From: Thermodesulfobacterium hveragerdense DSM 12571
GTDB taxonomy: Bacteria; Desulfobacterota; Thermodesulfobacteria; Thermodesulfobacteriales; Thermodesulfobacteriaceae
DNA: 64,000 bases
Direction of reading: 5' to 3'
Assembly (NCBI RefSeq): GCF_000423845.1
Contig: NZ_AUIT01000002.1
Span: forward strand, 84,245 to 148,244
Position numbers and translations under genes: made by a program. The notes beneath the pieces are model-generated. The model did no database searches. It saw only the letters and a program-made list of their open reading frames with translations, and was not told the origin of the DNA. The stretch's first letter is position 1. Each line of letters begins with the position of its first letter. Positions 8,199 through 17,069 of this stretch are shown one piece after another.

Positions 8199-8830
8199 CG
8201 TTCAAGGTCTTTTAGGAATGATAAAATTCGTTTTTTTAAGTTTTGGATAGCCTTACCTCTGTGGCTTAAACGGTTTTTTTCTTCTAAAAGAAGTTCTGAT
8301 GCGGTTTTTTGAAATTGGTATTCAGGTACTAAAAAAAGAGGGTCATATCCAAAACCATAAGAACCTTTAGGTTCAAACCCTATTCTGCCTTCCCATACTC
8401 CTTCTGAAACCAGATATTTTCCACAGGGATGATAAAGCACCATAACACACTTAAACCTTGCAGTTCTCTTTTCCAAAGGCACATCAGCTAACTCTTTAAG
8501 AAGCTTTTGGTTGTTCTTTTCATCATTTGCATCTTCTCCGGCGTAGCGAGAAGAATACACCCCAGGTGCACCGTTTAAGGCATCTACCTCAAGTCCAGAA
8601 TCGTCTGCAAGACATAAACATCCGGTTTTTTCAGCATAATACTTAGCTTTAATCAAAGCATTTTCTAAAAAAGTTTTTCCTGTTTCTTCAGGAGGGATAA
8701 TTTCTGAAAAATCCTTGAGACTTTTTACTTCTAAGTTTATTTCAGACTTTAAATCTTCAAGGGCCTTTGCTATTTCTCTAATTTTACCTAAATTAGAAGT
8801 AGCTATAACTAAGGTTAGTTTTTGGCTCAT
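8183..8830 (-). CDS. rdgB: RdgB/HAM1 family dITP/XTP pyrophosphatase
   Basis: A 215-residue non-canonical purine NTP pyrophosphatase that removes ITP, dITP and XTP from the nucleotide pool. Signatures: VIATSNLGKIREI at the N-terminus, LADDSGLEVDALNGAPGVYSSRYAG in the middle, and the closing SHRGKA. Length is normal. It overlaps rph by four bases (ATGA-type junction) and pgeF by 16. The rph-rdgB pairing is common in bacteria and fits a general nucleotide/RNA maintenance operon. Confidence 0.97.
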   Translation of the reverse strand: MSQKLTLVIATSNLGKIREIAKALEDLKSEINLEVKSLKDFSEIIPPEETGKTFLENALIKAKYYAEKTGCLCLADDSGLEVDALNGAPGVYSSRYAGEDANDEKNNQKLLKELADVPLEKRTARFKCVMVLYHPCGKYLVSEGVWEGRIGFEPKGSYGFGYDPLFLVPEYQFQKTASELLLEEKNRLSHRGKAIQNLKKRILSFLKDLERCQKN

Positions 8831-9540
8831 ACTCCTAATACCTCTTTTTGTTTGTTAATCAGTTCTTTAATACCCTTAAAAGCAAGGTTTTTCATCTGTT
8901 CTAAGTCTTCCCAGGTAAACAGACTTTTTTCAGCGCTTGCCTGAATTTCTACAATTTTCCCAGACTCAGTCATAAAAAAGTTAGCGTCCACCTCAGCAAT
9001 TATGTCTTCCTGGTAATCAAGATCTAAAAAAAAGTTTTCTCCTATCTTACCTACACTAACCCCTGCTAAGAATTCTAAAACCGGAAAGGTAAAGAGAACT
9101 CCTTTTTCAACAAGTTTTTTCACTGCTAAGGTTAAGGCTAAAAAAGCCCCTGTAACAGAGGCAGTCCTTGTTCCACCGTCTGCGTTTAAAACTTCGCAGT
9201 CTATCCAGAGGGTTCTTTCTCCTAATTTTGATAGGTCTATCACCCCTCTTAAAACCCTACCTATAAGTCGTTGTATTTCCATAGACCTACCTTTTCGTCC
9301 CATCGTTTCTCTGGGAGTTCTTTCTAACGTAGCTCCAGGAATAAAGGCATACTCTGCGGTAATCCAACCTGTTCCTGTACCCTTAAGAAAAGGGGGGACC
9401 TTTTCGTCTAAACTTACCGTACAAAGTACCTTAGTGTTGCCAAACTCAACCAAAACAGAACTTAACGGATTTTTTAAAAAGTCTATCGTAAACCTTATCT
9501 CTCTAAGTTGGTCAAAATTTCTTCCTTCATGTCGCATCAT
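8827..9540 (-). CDS. rph: RNase PH
   Basis: A 237-residue phosphorolytic 3'-exoribonuclease that trims tRNA 3' ends. The RNase PH fold is clear: GTGTGWITAEYAFIPGATLERTPRE, the RGRSMEIQRLIGR segment with phosphate-contact arginines, and DCEVLNADGGTRTAS. Length is typical. It overlaps rdgB by four bases downstream and the multiheme cytochrome gene by four bases upstream, so these otherwise unrelated genes are translationally coupled. Several tRNAs in this genome lack or contain an encoded CCA, so tRNA 3' processing is needed. Confidence 0.97.
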   Translation of the reverse strand: MMRHEGRNFDQLREIRFTIDFLKNPLSSVLVEFGNTKVLCTVSLDEKVPPFLKGTGTGWITAEYAFIPGATLERTPRETMGRKGRSMEIQRLIGRVLRGVIDLSKLGERTLWIDCEVLNADGGTRTASVTGAFLALTLAVKKLVEKGVLFTFPVLEFLAGVSVGKIGENFFLDLDYQEDIIAEVDANFFMTESGKIVEIQASAEKSLFTWEDLEQMKNLAFKGIKELINKQKEVLGV

Positions 9541-10784
9541 AAACCTCCTGAGTTAAAAAGGTTACCTTTCCCTATGGAGTGGGGAGATATACATTTTTCT
9601 AAACTACCTTCCAACTCTAAACTTTCATCATAGATGGTTATTTTCTTTTTTCTTAAGACACATATTTTACCATATAAATCCTTTCCTAAAACCAGTTTTT
9701 CAAAAGTTCTCTCTCCTAAACCACACAACCATAATCCTTCTTCTAATTTGCCGGTAAGTTTATCTTTCATAAGAGGTTTGGCTAATTTGGGAGATTTGTT
9801 TAATAAATCAAAAAAACTTTCAACCTCAGAAGATTCTTGAACGGTTAAATCATACCAATCGTCTAAAGAGGGATTAAACTCAAGACTACAAGAAAGCTTG
9901 CCATCAAGATTGACAAAGTTTGCATGACAGACCTCACATCGGTATTTTGAAAGGGTTTTTTGGTTATGCGTTTTTTTACTGAGATTTTGATGACAATCTA
10001 AACATTTTATTTTATTACGACCAAACATCACTTCTTCTTTTTTATGACAGTCTGTACACACTAATCCATTTTTATGGTGTATACTTTCTACAAGTTGATA
10101 GGCTTCAATTCCGTAAGGCCTTTCAGGTGGTTTTCCTTCAACAAAAGGTGAACGATAGTCTTCATACCAATTATGAGGGGAATATCCTAAGTAATCCCAA
10201 CCTATGTAACTGCTATAATGACAGGATAGGCAGTTGTTTATGGTAGGTTTAACAATGGAGTGATTTGATAGGTTGAAATGACAGGCTAAACAACCTTTAC
10301 CTCTTCGGGTGTTTTTATAGTCTTCTCCTTCATAATCAACATGACAGAGCAAACATCTTCTACGTAAAAAATCTACAACCAACGAGGTTTTATCAAAAGG
10401 TTTTTCATAATTAAAGGTTTTAAGTTCTTGTAAATTAAGGTTTTTAGATATCCCAAAGGCCTTTAGGGTGTTTGATATCATTTTTCTGTAGGTGTAATGG
10501 AAAGAATTTTTAAACCGGTCTACCTCAAGTTTATGACACTCTAAGCAAACCTGATAAATTAGCCAAGAATTTGGATGTTTTAAAAGATTTTGATGAGCCT
10601 CTTCTTTAGAAAAAGTCTTACTGTTACCTTGATGACATTTGGTACAATCTATTTGCTTATGAGGGTTATCAAAAGATACTTGATTATGACAATCTGTACA
10701 TCGTTTGATTTTAGGTTGGTTAATACAACCAAAAAGGAAAAAACTCAAAAATATGTATAAAAAAAACTGTTTTATGACAAACAC
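9537..10784 (-). CDS. Predicted nine-heme c-type cytochrome lipoprotein
   Basis: A 415-residue protein with a hydrophobic N-terminus ending in a lipobox-like FLFGC, so it is probably an exported lipoprotein. Nine CxxCH heme c attachment motifs can be counted (CTDCH, CTKCH, CLECH, CLLCH, CLACH, CLSCH, CTDCH, CLDCH, CEVCH), all within the first 300 residues or so; the last 110 residues carry no heme motif. Scattered extra His residues could be distal ligands. I do not recognise the family. Multiheme cytochromes carry electrons across the periplasm in sulfate and metal reducers. It overlaps rph by four bases and the radical SAM gene by 13, an unusual setting for a cytochrome. Confidence 0.85.
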   Translation of the reverse strand: MFVIKQFFLYIFLSFFLFGCINQPKIKRCTDCHNQVSFDNPHKQIDCTKCHQGNSKTFSKEEAHQNLLKHPNSWLIYQVCLECHKLEVDRFKNSFHYTYRKMISNTLKAFGISKNLNLQELKTFNYEKPFDKTSLVVDFLRRRCLLCHVDYEGEDYKNTRRGKGCLACHFNLSNHSIVKPTINNCLSCHYSSYIGWDYLGYSPHNWYEDYRSPFVEGKPPERPYGIEAYQLVESIHHKNGLVCTDCHKKEEVMFGRNKIKCLDCHQNLSKKTHNQKTLSKYRCEVCHANFVNLDGKLSCSLEFNPSLDDWYDLTVQESSEVESFFDLLNKSPKLAKPLMKDKLTGKLEEGLWLCGLGERTFEKLVLGKDLYGKICVLRKKKITIYDESLELEGSLEKCISPHSIGKGNLFNSGGL

Positions 10785-11872
10785 AGTCTATAAGCCACTT
10801 GGTCAAGGAGCTGACAAACTTGGTTAGAACTTTTAAAAGGTTTCTCTAAAACTTCTTCCCAAACCCTTTCGCCTTCCATGCAAAAATAAAAGGTTATTTT
10901 ATCTTCCACTTCTTTTATAATTTTAGCTAAACTTTGATAAAGTTTTTTTCTGAGGTCTATAAAATATCTCTTTTTTAAATCGAGACCTTCGATAAACTCA
11001 TAGGCATAGATTGAGGTTTGAGGGAATCTTTCTTCTGCGATGTATTTTAGCTCCTTAGGGTATCTTAAGGCTCCTAAACTTATCCAGGCAATCTTTTCCC
11101 ATGGTATTGCGTTTAAAACCTTTTCTAAAACTTGAGGATATTCAACCTCAGCGTTTTCGTAAAAAATGATTGGGTCAAAATGGAAGGCTACTGTAAACCC
11201 ATGGTTTACCGCATATTTTGCACTCTCGATTCTTTGTTCCAACGAAGAAGTTCCGTTTTCCTCGGTGTTTATGATAAATGGAGCATTTAAGGACCAGGCA
11301 AAGATAATCTTAGGGTTAGGTTTAAATTTTTTAAAATAATCTTCTTTAATAAAAGCCTTGGTTTTTAATTCAAGTACAGCCAAAGGGCTTAAAACTTCCC
11401 AAAAGTTGATTAATTTTTCAGAAACACCCACAAAAGGTTCCAAAACCATGCTATCAGCAAATTCTCCTGTTCCAATCCTTAGTATCTTTTTTTCTTTTTT
11501 TGCTTCGTTAAGAACTCTTTCTAATTCTGGAAACCCATCCTCGACAACATTAGCCCAAAGTTTTATGCCAGGGCGGTTTAAATAGAGCTGAAGGATACAA
11601 TAGGTGCAGTCAAACAAACAACCCTCAGCAAAATGAAAAATTTTATAACCACAACAGAAATAATTTTTAGTTCCAGGACAATCTCTGAAGAACCTACCTT
11701 TAAATTTCATCAAAAAAAGGAATTTTTTACCTAAAGAGACAAGCTCTGCCTGGGAGGCTTGTTCCTTCCATCGAAAATCCTCATAAGCAGGAATAACCTC
11801 ATAAGGATACTTTTCTATTATTTCTTGGGTTAAAGAAGAGGAAAGAGCTTCCTGTTCAACAAAAATTTTCAT
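10772..11872 (-). CDS. SPL-type radical SAM protein (spore photoproduct lyase homologue)
   Basis: A 366-residue radical SAM protein. The cluster motif is CLFDCTYC (CX3CX2C) in the context FHFAEGCLFDCTYCILQLYL, which is typical of the SPL family, together with EFADSMVLEP and the later FHFDPIIFYE segment. True spore photoproduct lyase repairs a UV thymine dimer in spores; nothing else here suggests sporulation, so the substrate may be different DNA damage or something else. It lies between asd (3 bases) and the cytochrome gene (13-base overlap). Confidence 0.8.
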   Translation of the reverse strand: MKIFVEQEALSSSLTQEIIEKYPYEVIPAYEDFRWKEQASQAELVSLGKKFLFLMKFKGRFFRDCPGTKNYFCCGYKIFHFAEGCLFDCTYCILQLYLNRPGIKLWANVVEDGFPELERVLNEAKKEKKILRIGTGEFADSMVLEPFVGVSEKLINFWEVLSPLAVLELKTKAFIKEDYFKKFKPNPKIIFAWSLNAPFIINTEENGTSSLEQRIESAKYAVNHGFTVAFHFDPIIFYENAEVEYPQVLEKVLNAIPWEKIAWISLGALRYPKELKYIAEERFPQTSIYAYEFIEGLDLKKRYFIDLRKKLYQSLAKIIKEVEDKITFYFCMEGERVWEEVLEKPFKSSNQVCQLLDQVAYRLCLS

Positions 11873-11875
11873 TAC

Positions 11876-12898
11876 TTAAAGATAATCTCTTATCAGTACC
11901 TCTGCAATCTGAACCGCGTTGGTGGCTGCACCCTTTCTTAAGTTGTCTGCTACTATCCATAAGTTTAAACCATTTTCTATAGAAAAGTCTTCTCTGATCC
12001 TTCCTACAAAAACCTCGTCTCTTCCTGCAACCTCTATCTGAAGTGGATAAACCTTTTTTTCTGGGTTATCAAAAACCACCACTCCAGGAGCTTTTTCTAA
12101 AAGTTCTATAGCCTTTTCTACGGTAAGTTTTTTTTCTGTTTCTATGTTTACTGCTTCTGCATGTCCGTAAAATACAGGCACTCTTACCGTGGTGGAGGTA
12201 ACCCTTATGCTATCGTCTTCCATGATTTTTTTGGTCTCCTCTACCATCTTCATCTCTTCCTTAGTATACCGGTTAGGAAGGAAAACATCTATTTGGGGTA
12301 TACAGTTGAAAGCAATAAACTGAGGAAGAGATTTAGGCTCTGGCATAGGTTCTCCCATACACCAGGCCTTAACCTGAGCTTCAAGTTCAGCTATAGCCTT
12401 TTGCCCTGCACCTGAAACTGATTGATAGGTGCTTACTACTATTCTTTTAATTTTTGCATAATCATGTAAGGGTTTTAAGGCTACCACCATCTGAATGGTG
12501 GAACAGTTGGGGTTTGCGATGATACCTTTGTTTTTGTATTGGGCTACTGCATGAGGGTTTACCTCTGGAACTACTAAAGGTACTTCAGGGTCCATCCTCC
12601 AGGCACTTGAATTATCTATGACTACCGCACCATCTCTTGCAAAAAGGGGAGCATAATCTAAACTTCTTTGTCCGCCTGCTGAAAAAAGGGCAATGTCAAT
12701 CCCTTTAAAACTTTTGGTTTCCTCTAAAACTTCAACAGGTATCTCTTCTCCCTTAAAAGGAAGTTTTATTCCTTTAGACTTAGATGAAGCAAAAAATCTT
12801 ATGTTTTTTACAGGAAAGTTTCTTTCTTCTAAAACAGTTATCATCATTCTTCCTACAGCCCCAGTGGCCCCAACTACTGCTACTGTATACTCTTTCAT
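11876..12898 (-). CDS. asd: Aspartate-semialdehyde dehydrogenase
   Basis: A 340-residue enzyme that reduces aspartyl phosphate to aspartate semialdehyde with NADPH, in the lysine/diaminopimelate, threonine and methionine pathway. Visible: the nucleotide-binding VVGATGAVGRMM, the active-site ANPNCSTIQM with catalytic Cys, QSVSGAGQKA, and the RVPVFYGHAE segment with the catalytic His. Length is normal. It is the first gene of the minus-strand run down to waaA, with a candidate promoter just upstream. Confidence 0.98.
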   Translation of the reverse strand: MKEYTVAVVGATGAVGRMMITVLEERNFPVKNIRFFASSKSKGIKLPFKGEEIPVEVLEETKSFKGIDIALFSAGGQRSLDYAPLFARDGAVVIDNSSAWRMDPEVPLVVPEVNPHAVAQYKNKGIIANPNCSTIQMVVALKPLHDYAKIKRIVVSTYQSVSGAGQKAIAELEAQVKAWCMGEPMPEPKSLPQFIAFNCIPQIDVFLPNRYTKEEMKMVEETKKIMEDDSIRVTSTTVRVPVFYGHAEAVNIETEKKLTVEKAIELLEKAPGVVVFDNPEKKVYPLQIEVAGRDEVFVGRIREDFSIENGLNLWIVADNLRKGAATNAVQIAEVLIRDYL

Positions 12899-12931
12899 AA
12901 GTAGCCCCCTACTCTGTGATTTTAATTTATG

Positions 12932-12959
12932 AGGATATCATAAAACCTAAAAACTTCAA
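12932..12959 (-). promoter_or_regulatory. Candidate sigma-70-type promoter for asd operon
   Basis: Minus-strand TTGAAG and TATCCT separated by 16 bases, about 34 bases upstream of the asd start. Each element matches four of six consensus positions, so this is only a candidate. Confidence 0.4.
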
Positions 12960-13051
12960 CCTAACTACCTCGTCTTTATCTCAAGAAGTCCTATGATCTA
13001 TAATATTTTTATTTGCAGTTTCTTAAGATTAAATTAAAATTAACGGAGATT

Positions 13052-13612
13052 ATGAAAAAGTTAGAAGGCGAAGAAATTCTCAAAAAATGGCGGAAAAATA
13101 GAGATGATAGCGGAAGATTACCTCTTATAGCTGTACTTGACAACATAAGAAGCGCCTATAACGTAGGGTCTATGTTTAGAACAGCAGAATGTGCCTACCT
13201 TTCTAAACTGGTCTTATGTGGTATCACCGCCTACCCTCCCAATCCCAAGATAGAAAAAACCGCCTTAGGTACTACCCAAACCGTTCCCTGGGAATATTTT
13301 AGCGAGACTTATCAGGCAGTAAAACACCTTAAAAATTTAGGGTACAAGATCGCAGCCTTAGAAATTACAAAAAGCAGTATCCCTATTCAAAACGTTAAAA
13401 CATCTGACTTTCCGTTAGCGTTGGTTATCGGAAACGAAGTTACCGGAGTGGACGAAAGGGTTCTTGAAGAGGCTGATATGGTTTTAGAAATTCCACTTTA
13501 CGGAGAAAAGGAATCGTTAAACGTAGCCATAGCCTTTGGGGTAGCCATCTTTCTTCTTATAGAAAAACTAAAAAATAACACCAAAAATGAAATATCCTTT
13601 CCTTTTTCCTAA
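13052..13612 (+). CDS. SpoU/TrmH family RNA methyltransferase
   Basis: A 186-residue SPOUT-class 2'-O-methyltransferase. The three family motifs are present: NIRSAYNVGSMFRTAE (motif 1), LALVIGNEVTGVDE (motif 2) and IPLYGEKESLNVAIAFGVA (motif 3), the SAM-binding knot. It lacks an N-terminal RNA-binding extension, so the substrate (tRNA or rRNA) cannot be named. The start is placed at the ATG with GGAG 6 bases upstream; the frame could open earlier at a TTG at 13013. The end overlaps the next gene by 26 bases. Confidence 0.92.
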   Translation: MKKLEGEEILKKWRKNRDDSGRLPLIAVLDNIRSAYNVGSMFRTAECAYLSKLVLCGITAYPPNPKIEKTALGTTQTVPWEYFSETYQAVKHLKNLGYKIAALEITKSSIPIQNVKTSDFPLALVIGNEVTGVDERVLEEADMVLEIPLYGEKESLNVAIAFGVAIFLLIEKLKNNTKNEISFPFS

Positions 13613-14747
13613 AGTTCCTGCTATCTTTATCGAAAGAATCAACCGGTTTGTGGTCAAAATAAAAATAAAAGATGGATTAAGTCGCAGTACCTATGATTTT
13701 GCCTATCTACCTAATCCAGGTAGACTTTGGGAGCTGCTTTTGGAAGGTACTGAGCTTTTAGTATTCCCTAATCCTAAAAATAATAAACTTCCTTACACAG
13801 TTTTATTCTGCAAAAAAAGAGAAAACTATGTCCTTCTTCATACCCATCTGACCAACTACATCGTTTCAACCCTTATTGAAGAAGAAAAGATTCCTATTTA
13901 TAAAGGTTTTCAGGTTGAGAAAAAAGAACTTATGTCTGCTAAAGGCCGTTTCGATTTGTTACTAAACAATCTGTATTCTCAGGAAAAAATTTTGCTTGAA
14001 ATTAAAACGTGTACTCTTTTTGGAGAGAAAATGGCCATGTTTCCTGATGCAGAAACTAAAAGAGGACAACGACACCTTGTGGAACTACTTGAGCTTTCTA
14101 AAAAGGGATATCAAGCAGAGATGCTTTTTGTCGTCATGAACCCCGAAGTAAAATATTTTCTTCCTGCCTATCATATAGATTTTAATTTTTCTTTTTGGTT
14201 TTTAAGAGTAAAAGAAGAGATAAATTTAAGGGCTATAGCTTTAACCTGGGATCCTACTTTTACCGAAGTAACACGTATAAGCTTAGTAGATATTCCCTTT
14301 GACCTTTTAGAACAAGAGCTAAAAGACCAGGGAGCTTATCTTTTGGTTTTTAAAATAGCCCAGCCTGTAAATCTTTTAATAAATCAAAGAACTTTTTCTA
14401 TAAAACCAGGTTTTTACATCTACGTAGGGTCTGCGATGCAAGGCCTTGAGGCCAGAATAAAAAGACACTTAAGAAAAAACAAAAAGCTTCATTGGCACAT
14501 AGACTATCTACTAACCTATGCTCACAGTATCTTATCTATTCCTATAAGGTCCTCTGCAAAAATAGAATGTGCTTTAGCTTCTGACGTTGGTAAACTGTCT
14601 GAAGGTTTGGTGTTTGGTTTTGGGTCAACTGATTGTAGATATCCTTCTCATCTTTTTTATTTCTCGTGCTCACCTTTTCAAAATCCTGATTTTCACGAAT
14701 TAATAATTAAATACCGGATAGATAGGCTATGTTCTTACCTAAGATAA
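13587..14747 (+). CDS. sfsA: SfsA nuclease-like protein fused to a DUF123 (GIY-YIG-like) domain
   Basis: A 386-residue two-domain protein. Residues 1-235 match SfsA: YLPNPGRLWELL near the start, then SAKGRFDLLL, LLEIKTCTLF and MFPDAETKRGQRHL, which contain the acidic and Lys residues of a PD-(D/E)XK nuclease-like core. Residues about 248-365 match DUF123, a compact GIY-YIG-like domain (GAYLLVF, GFYIYVGSAMQGLEARIKRHL, LHWHIDYLL, GFGSTDCRYPSHL). SfsA has been linked to sugar fermentation control and DNA binding; its real role is unclear. The 3' end overlaps the next gene by 19 bases. Confidence 0.88.
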   Translation: MKYPFLFPKVPAIFIERINRFVVKIKIKDGLSRSTYDFAYLPNPGRLWELLLEGTELLVFPNPKNNKLPYTVLFCKKRENYVLLHTHLTNYIVSTLIEEEKIPIYKGFQVEKKELMSAKGRFDLLLNNLYSQEKILLEIKTCTLFGEKMAMFPDAETKRGQRHLVELLELSKKGYQAEMLFVVMNPEVKYFLPAYHIDFNFSFWFLRVKEEINLRAIALTWDPTFTEVTRISLVDIPFDLLEQELKDQGAYLLVFKIAQPVNLLINQRTFSIKPGFYIYVGSAMQGLEARIKRHLRKNKKLHWHIDYLLTYAHSILSIPIRSSAKIECALASDVGKLSEGLVFGFGSTDCRYPSHLFYFSCSPFQNPDFHELIIKYRIDRLCSYLR

Positions 14748-15415
14748 ACCTAAAGACCGGGGATCGAGGGGTTCTTTTTTTTACGCTGCCTGAATGGAAG
14801 CTCGCAAAAGAAAAAATCAGCCTAAGAAACCATTTTTCCTGGTTAAACCTTATCATAAAATATGACGCACAGGGTTTTATTTGTGGTCCGATTTTAGGGG
14901 CTCCGATGATCGGACTACTTTTTGAGATTTTTCAAAACTGGGAGATAAAAGAATTGTTAACCGTAGGTTGGGCAGCTAAGTTAGGGGAAAAGCTTAAATT
15001 AGGAGAGGTTTTTCTCCCAAACAAGGCTTATTCTTTAGAAGGAACTTCAAGGCTTTACTGGGAAAAACGAAAAGTCTTTACCCCAGAATTTGAATTTTTT
15101 ACCAAGATTAAAGAAAATCTTATGCAAATAGGATTACTACCATCTTCGGGTCCTATAATTTCTACAGACGCCCCTTTTATTTTTGAAAAAAATACACAAT
15201 TTTTAAACAAATGGTCAACCAAGGCTTATGCTTTAGACATGGAAACCTCTGCGGTGTATGCTTTGGGTAAGTATTTTAACGTTAAAACCCAGGCTATACT
15301 TTTGATTACCGATGAGATTGGTAGAACGAGTTTTCAGAGACCTGAAAACTTATTGAAACCAAACAGAGAAAAAATTTTAGATTTAATACAAAGATTTCTA
15401 AGCCATGAGGTCTAA
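14729..15415 (+). CDS. Purine/uridine phosphorylase superfamily protein (nucleoside phosphorylase or nucleosidase)
   Basis: A 228-residue protein of the PNP/UDP/MTAN fold. The recognisable elements are the phosphate/ribose-binding GPILGAPMIGLLFE, VGWAAKLGEKLKLGEVFLP, and ALDMETSAVYALGKYF, the base- and ribose-binding segment with the Met-Glu pair. The substrate cannot be assigned; the position of SfsA-DUF123 upstream (19-base overlap) and a J-domain gene downstream (11-base overlap) gives no clue. The protein is slightly shorter than typical phosphorylases. Confidence 0.8.
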   Translation: MFLPKINLKTGDRGVLFFTLPEWKLAKEKISLRNHFSWLNLIIKYDAQGFICGPILGAPMIGLLFEIFQNWEIKELLTVGWAAKLGEKLKLGEVFLPNKAYSLEGTSRLYWEKRKVFTPEFEFFTKIKENLMQIGLLPSSGPIISTDAPFIFEKNTQFLNKWSTKAYALDMETSAVYALGKYFNVKTQAILLITDEIGRTSFQRPENLLKPNREKILDLIQRFLSHEV

Positions 15416-16292
15416 AAACTCAAAAACCAATCCCTTTGAGCTTTTTGGTTTAACCCCTAAATTAGTAAAAGAATTGGACGACCAAACCCTTTCTAAACTT
15501 ATCAAGGCTATTTATAGAGTCCTTCAACTTTACTATCATCCGGACAAAGGAGGAGACCCTAAAAAGGCATTAGAACTAAACTTAGCTTATGAATCCTTAA
15601 ATTTAGATAAAAACGAAAAACTTTTTAAAGAGTATAAAAACAAGTATATCCAAAGGCTTTCTCGTAAGACCATGTTTTCAAGGCTTCAAGAACTGGAAAC
15701 TCAAAACCGTAAACTCACTTTTTTAGCCGACCTTTTAAAGGAAAAATGTTGGCAGCTTTTGGCAGAAAGACCGATGGTCATAGAAGAATTTAGCCGTAAA
15801 AAGGTTTTAAAACTTAAAATTTTTGACCTGGTATCCCATCTCAACTTTTCTTACTTAAAACCATCTCAAAAATCTCTGTTTTTTAAAGAGATATATCTCA
15901 TAGGTTCTGAGGTGGTTAAAAAAGATAAGTTTAAACGTACCTGCTACAGAATAAAAAACTATAGATTTTTAGGTTCAATAAAAAGAAATTATATAGAACC
16001 ATGGGTTTTATTAGAAAAACATACAAAAGATAAAGAAGTGATCTATAATAACCTGATAAATCGAGATATTTTTGTACAAGAATTTATACTTTTTTTAAAG
16101 CCTGAACTGGAAACAAACGCTTATCTTTTTTTCTTTCAACCAGAAGAACCGCAAGGTGTAGTGTTTGAGGGAATTCTTATAAAAAAAGAAGAGGTTGATT
16201 TAGAAAAAGTTAAGCCCTTGTTAACCAAAGTTCCTCTTTTTAAAGAGGACTTTGCAGAAAACATCCCAGATAGAAGTTTAAAACAAGATTAA
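15405..16292 (+). CDS. J-domain protein of unknown role
   Basis: A 295-residue protein with an N-terminal J domain (about residues 5-80) that includes the diagnostic HPD tripeptide in LYYHPDKGGDP. The rest, residues 80-295, is rich in Lys, Leu and Phe and has no zinc fingers or recognisable substrate-binding domain of DnaJ, so it is a class C J protein that presumably recruits DnaK to a specific client. The stop codon overlaps the stop of the convergent TSUP gene (shared bases TTAA), leaving no space for a terminator. Confidence 0.8.
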   Translation: MRSKNSKTNPFELFGLTPKLVKELDDQTLSKLIKAIYRVLQLYYHPDKGGDPKKALELNLAYESLNLDKNEKLFKEYKNKYIQRLSRKTMFSRLQELETQNRKLTFLADLLKEKCWQLLAERPMVIEEFSRKKVLKLKIFDLVSHLNFSYLKPSQKSLFFKEIYLIGSEVVKKDKFKRTCYRIKNYRFLGSIKRNYIEPWVLLEKHTKDKEVIYNNLINRDIFVQEFILFLKPELETNAYLFFFQPEEPQGVVFEGILIKKEEVDLEKVKPLLTKVPLFKEDFAENIPDRSLKQD

Positions 16293-17056
16293 CCCTTAGG
16301 TTTAGGGGTTTTCAAGAACCTAATTCCTGTCCAGATTACTATGATAGCAAAAAAGATCCTCAAGTAAAATTCAGGTAGAATATTGGCTATGTTTCCTCCT
16401 ATAAAAGTGCCTGTAATAATCCCTATTACCAATCCAGGCAAAATTGTTTTTACCACGTTACCCAGTTTTAGGTGCGTATAAGCTCCTACCAATCCAGCAG
16501 GAACCATGCATAAAAGTGATGTTCCTTGAGCAAGGTGTTGTCCATAGTTTAACCCTAAAACCAAAGCAGGAACCATTATTGTTCCTCCCCCTACTCCCAT
16601 CATTCCTGCGATAAAACCAGCAAATACTCCGGTGAGCAACAAAGCTATGATTTTTGAAGTTCCTTCTAAAGAAAAATGGTAGAGGCTTCCTAAGTAAGGT
16701 TTGGCCAAAAGTAAAAGAGAGGCAAAGATTAAAAAAGCTCCAAAAGACCTTTTTAGTTTCCATTCAGGAAGACTGTGGGCAAACTTAGCCCCTTTTCTTG
16801 CGGTAATCATCGCAGTAATAGCGATGATTACTGAAGCTAAGACATCAACTGCTCCGTGCAATCCGTAAGTAATAGCACCTACAAGTCCTGTAAACACCAA
16901 AGCCCAAAGGCTGGTTCCATGAGCCTGATGTTGAGAAAGCTTTAACACCCCTACCATAAGGGGAATCATCACCACCCCACCACCTAAACCAACCAGGCCT
17001 CCAAAACATCCTGCTAAAATTCCTATCCAAATCGCATGAAAAATCTCTTTTTTCAT
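16289..17056 (-). CDS. TauE/SafE (TSUP) family membrane transporter
   Basis: A 255-residue protein with about eight membrane segments and the family's internal duplication: GLVGLGGGVVMIPLM with HQAHGTSL in the first half and GMMGVGGGTIMVPALV with HLAQGTSL in the second. TSUP proteins are believed to export sulfite or organosulfonates or move related anions; in a sulfate reducer a role with sulfur anions is plausible but unproven. It is 13 bases downstream of rlmI on the same strand. Confidence 0.92.
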   Translation of the reverse strand: MKKEIFHAIWIGILAGCFGGLVGLGGGVVMIPLMVGVLKLSQHQAHGTSLWALVFTGLVGAITYGLHGAVDVLASVIIAITAMITARKGAKFAHSLPEWKLKRSFGAFLIFASLLLLAKPYLGSLYHFSLEGTSKIIALLLTGVFAGFIAGMMGVGGGTIMVPALVLGLNYGQHLAQGTSLLCMVPAGLVGAYTHLKLGNVVKTILPGLVIGIITGTFIGGNIANILPEFYLRIFFAIIVIWTGIRFLKTPKPKG

Positions 17057-17069
17057 AATCCCCCCCTTT

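Noticed and set aside
13013..13051. Earlier TTG start for the SpoU-type methyltransferase
   Set aside because: The ATG at 13052 has GGAG at the right distance and gives a normal N-terminus; the extra 13 residues look non-coding.
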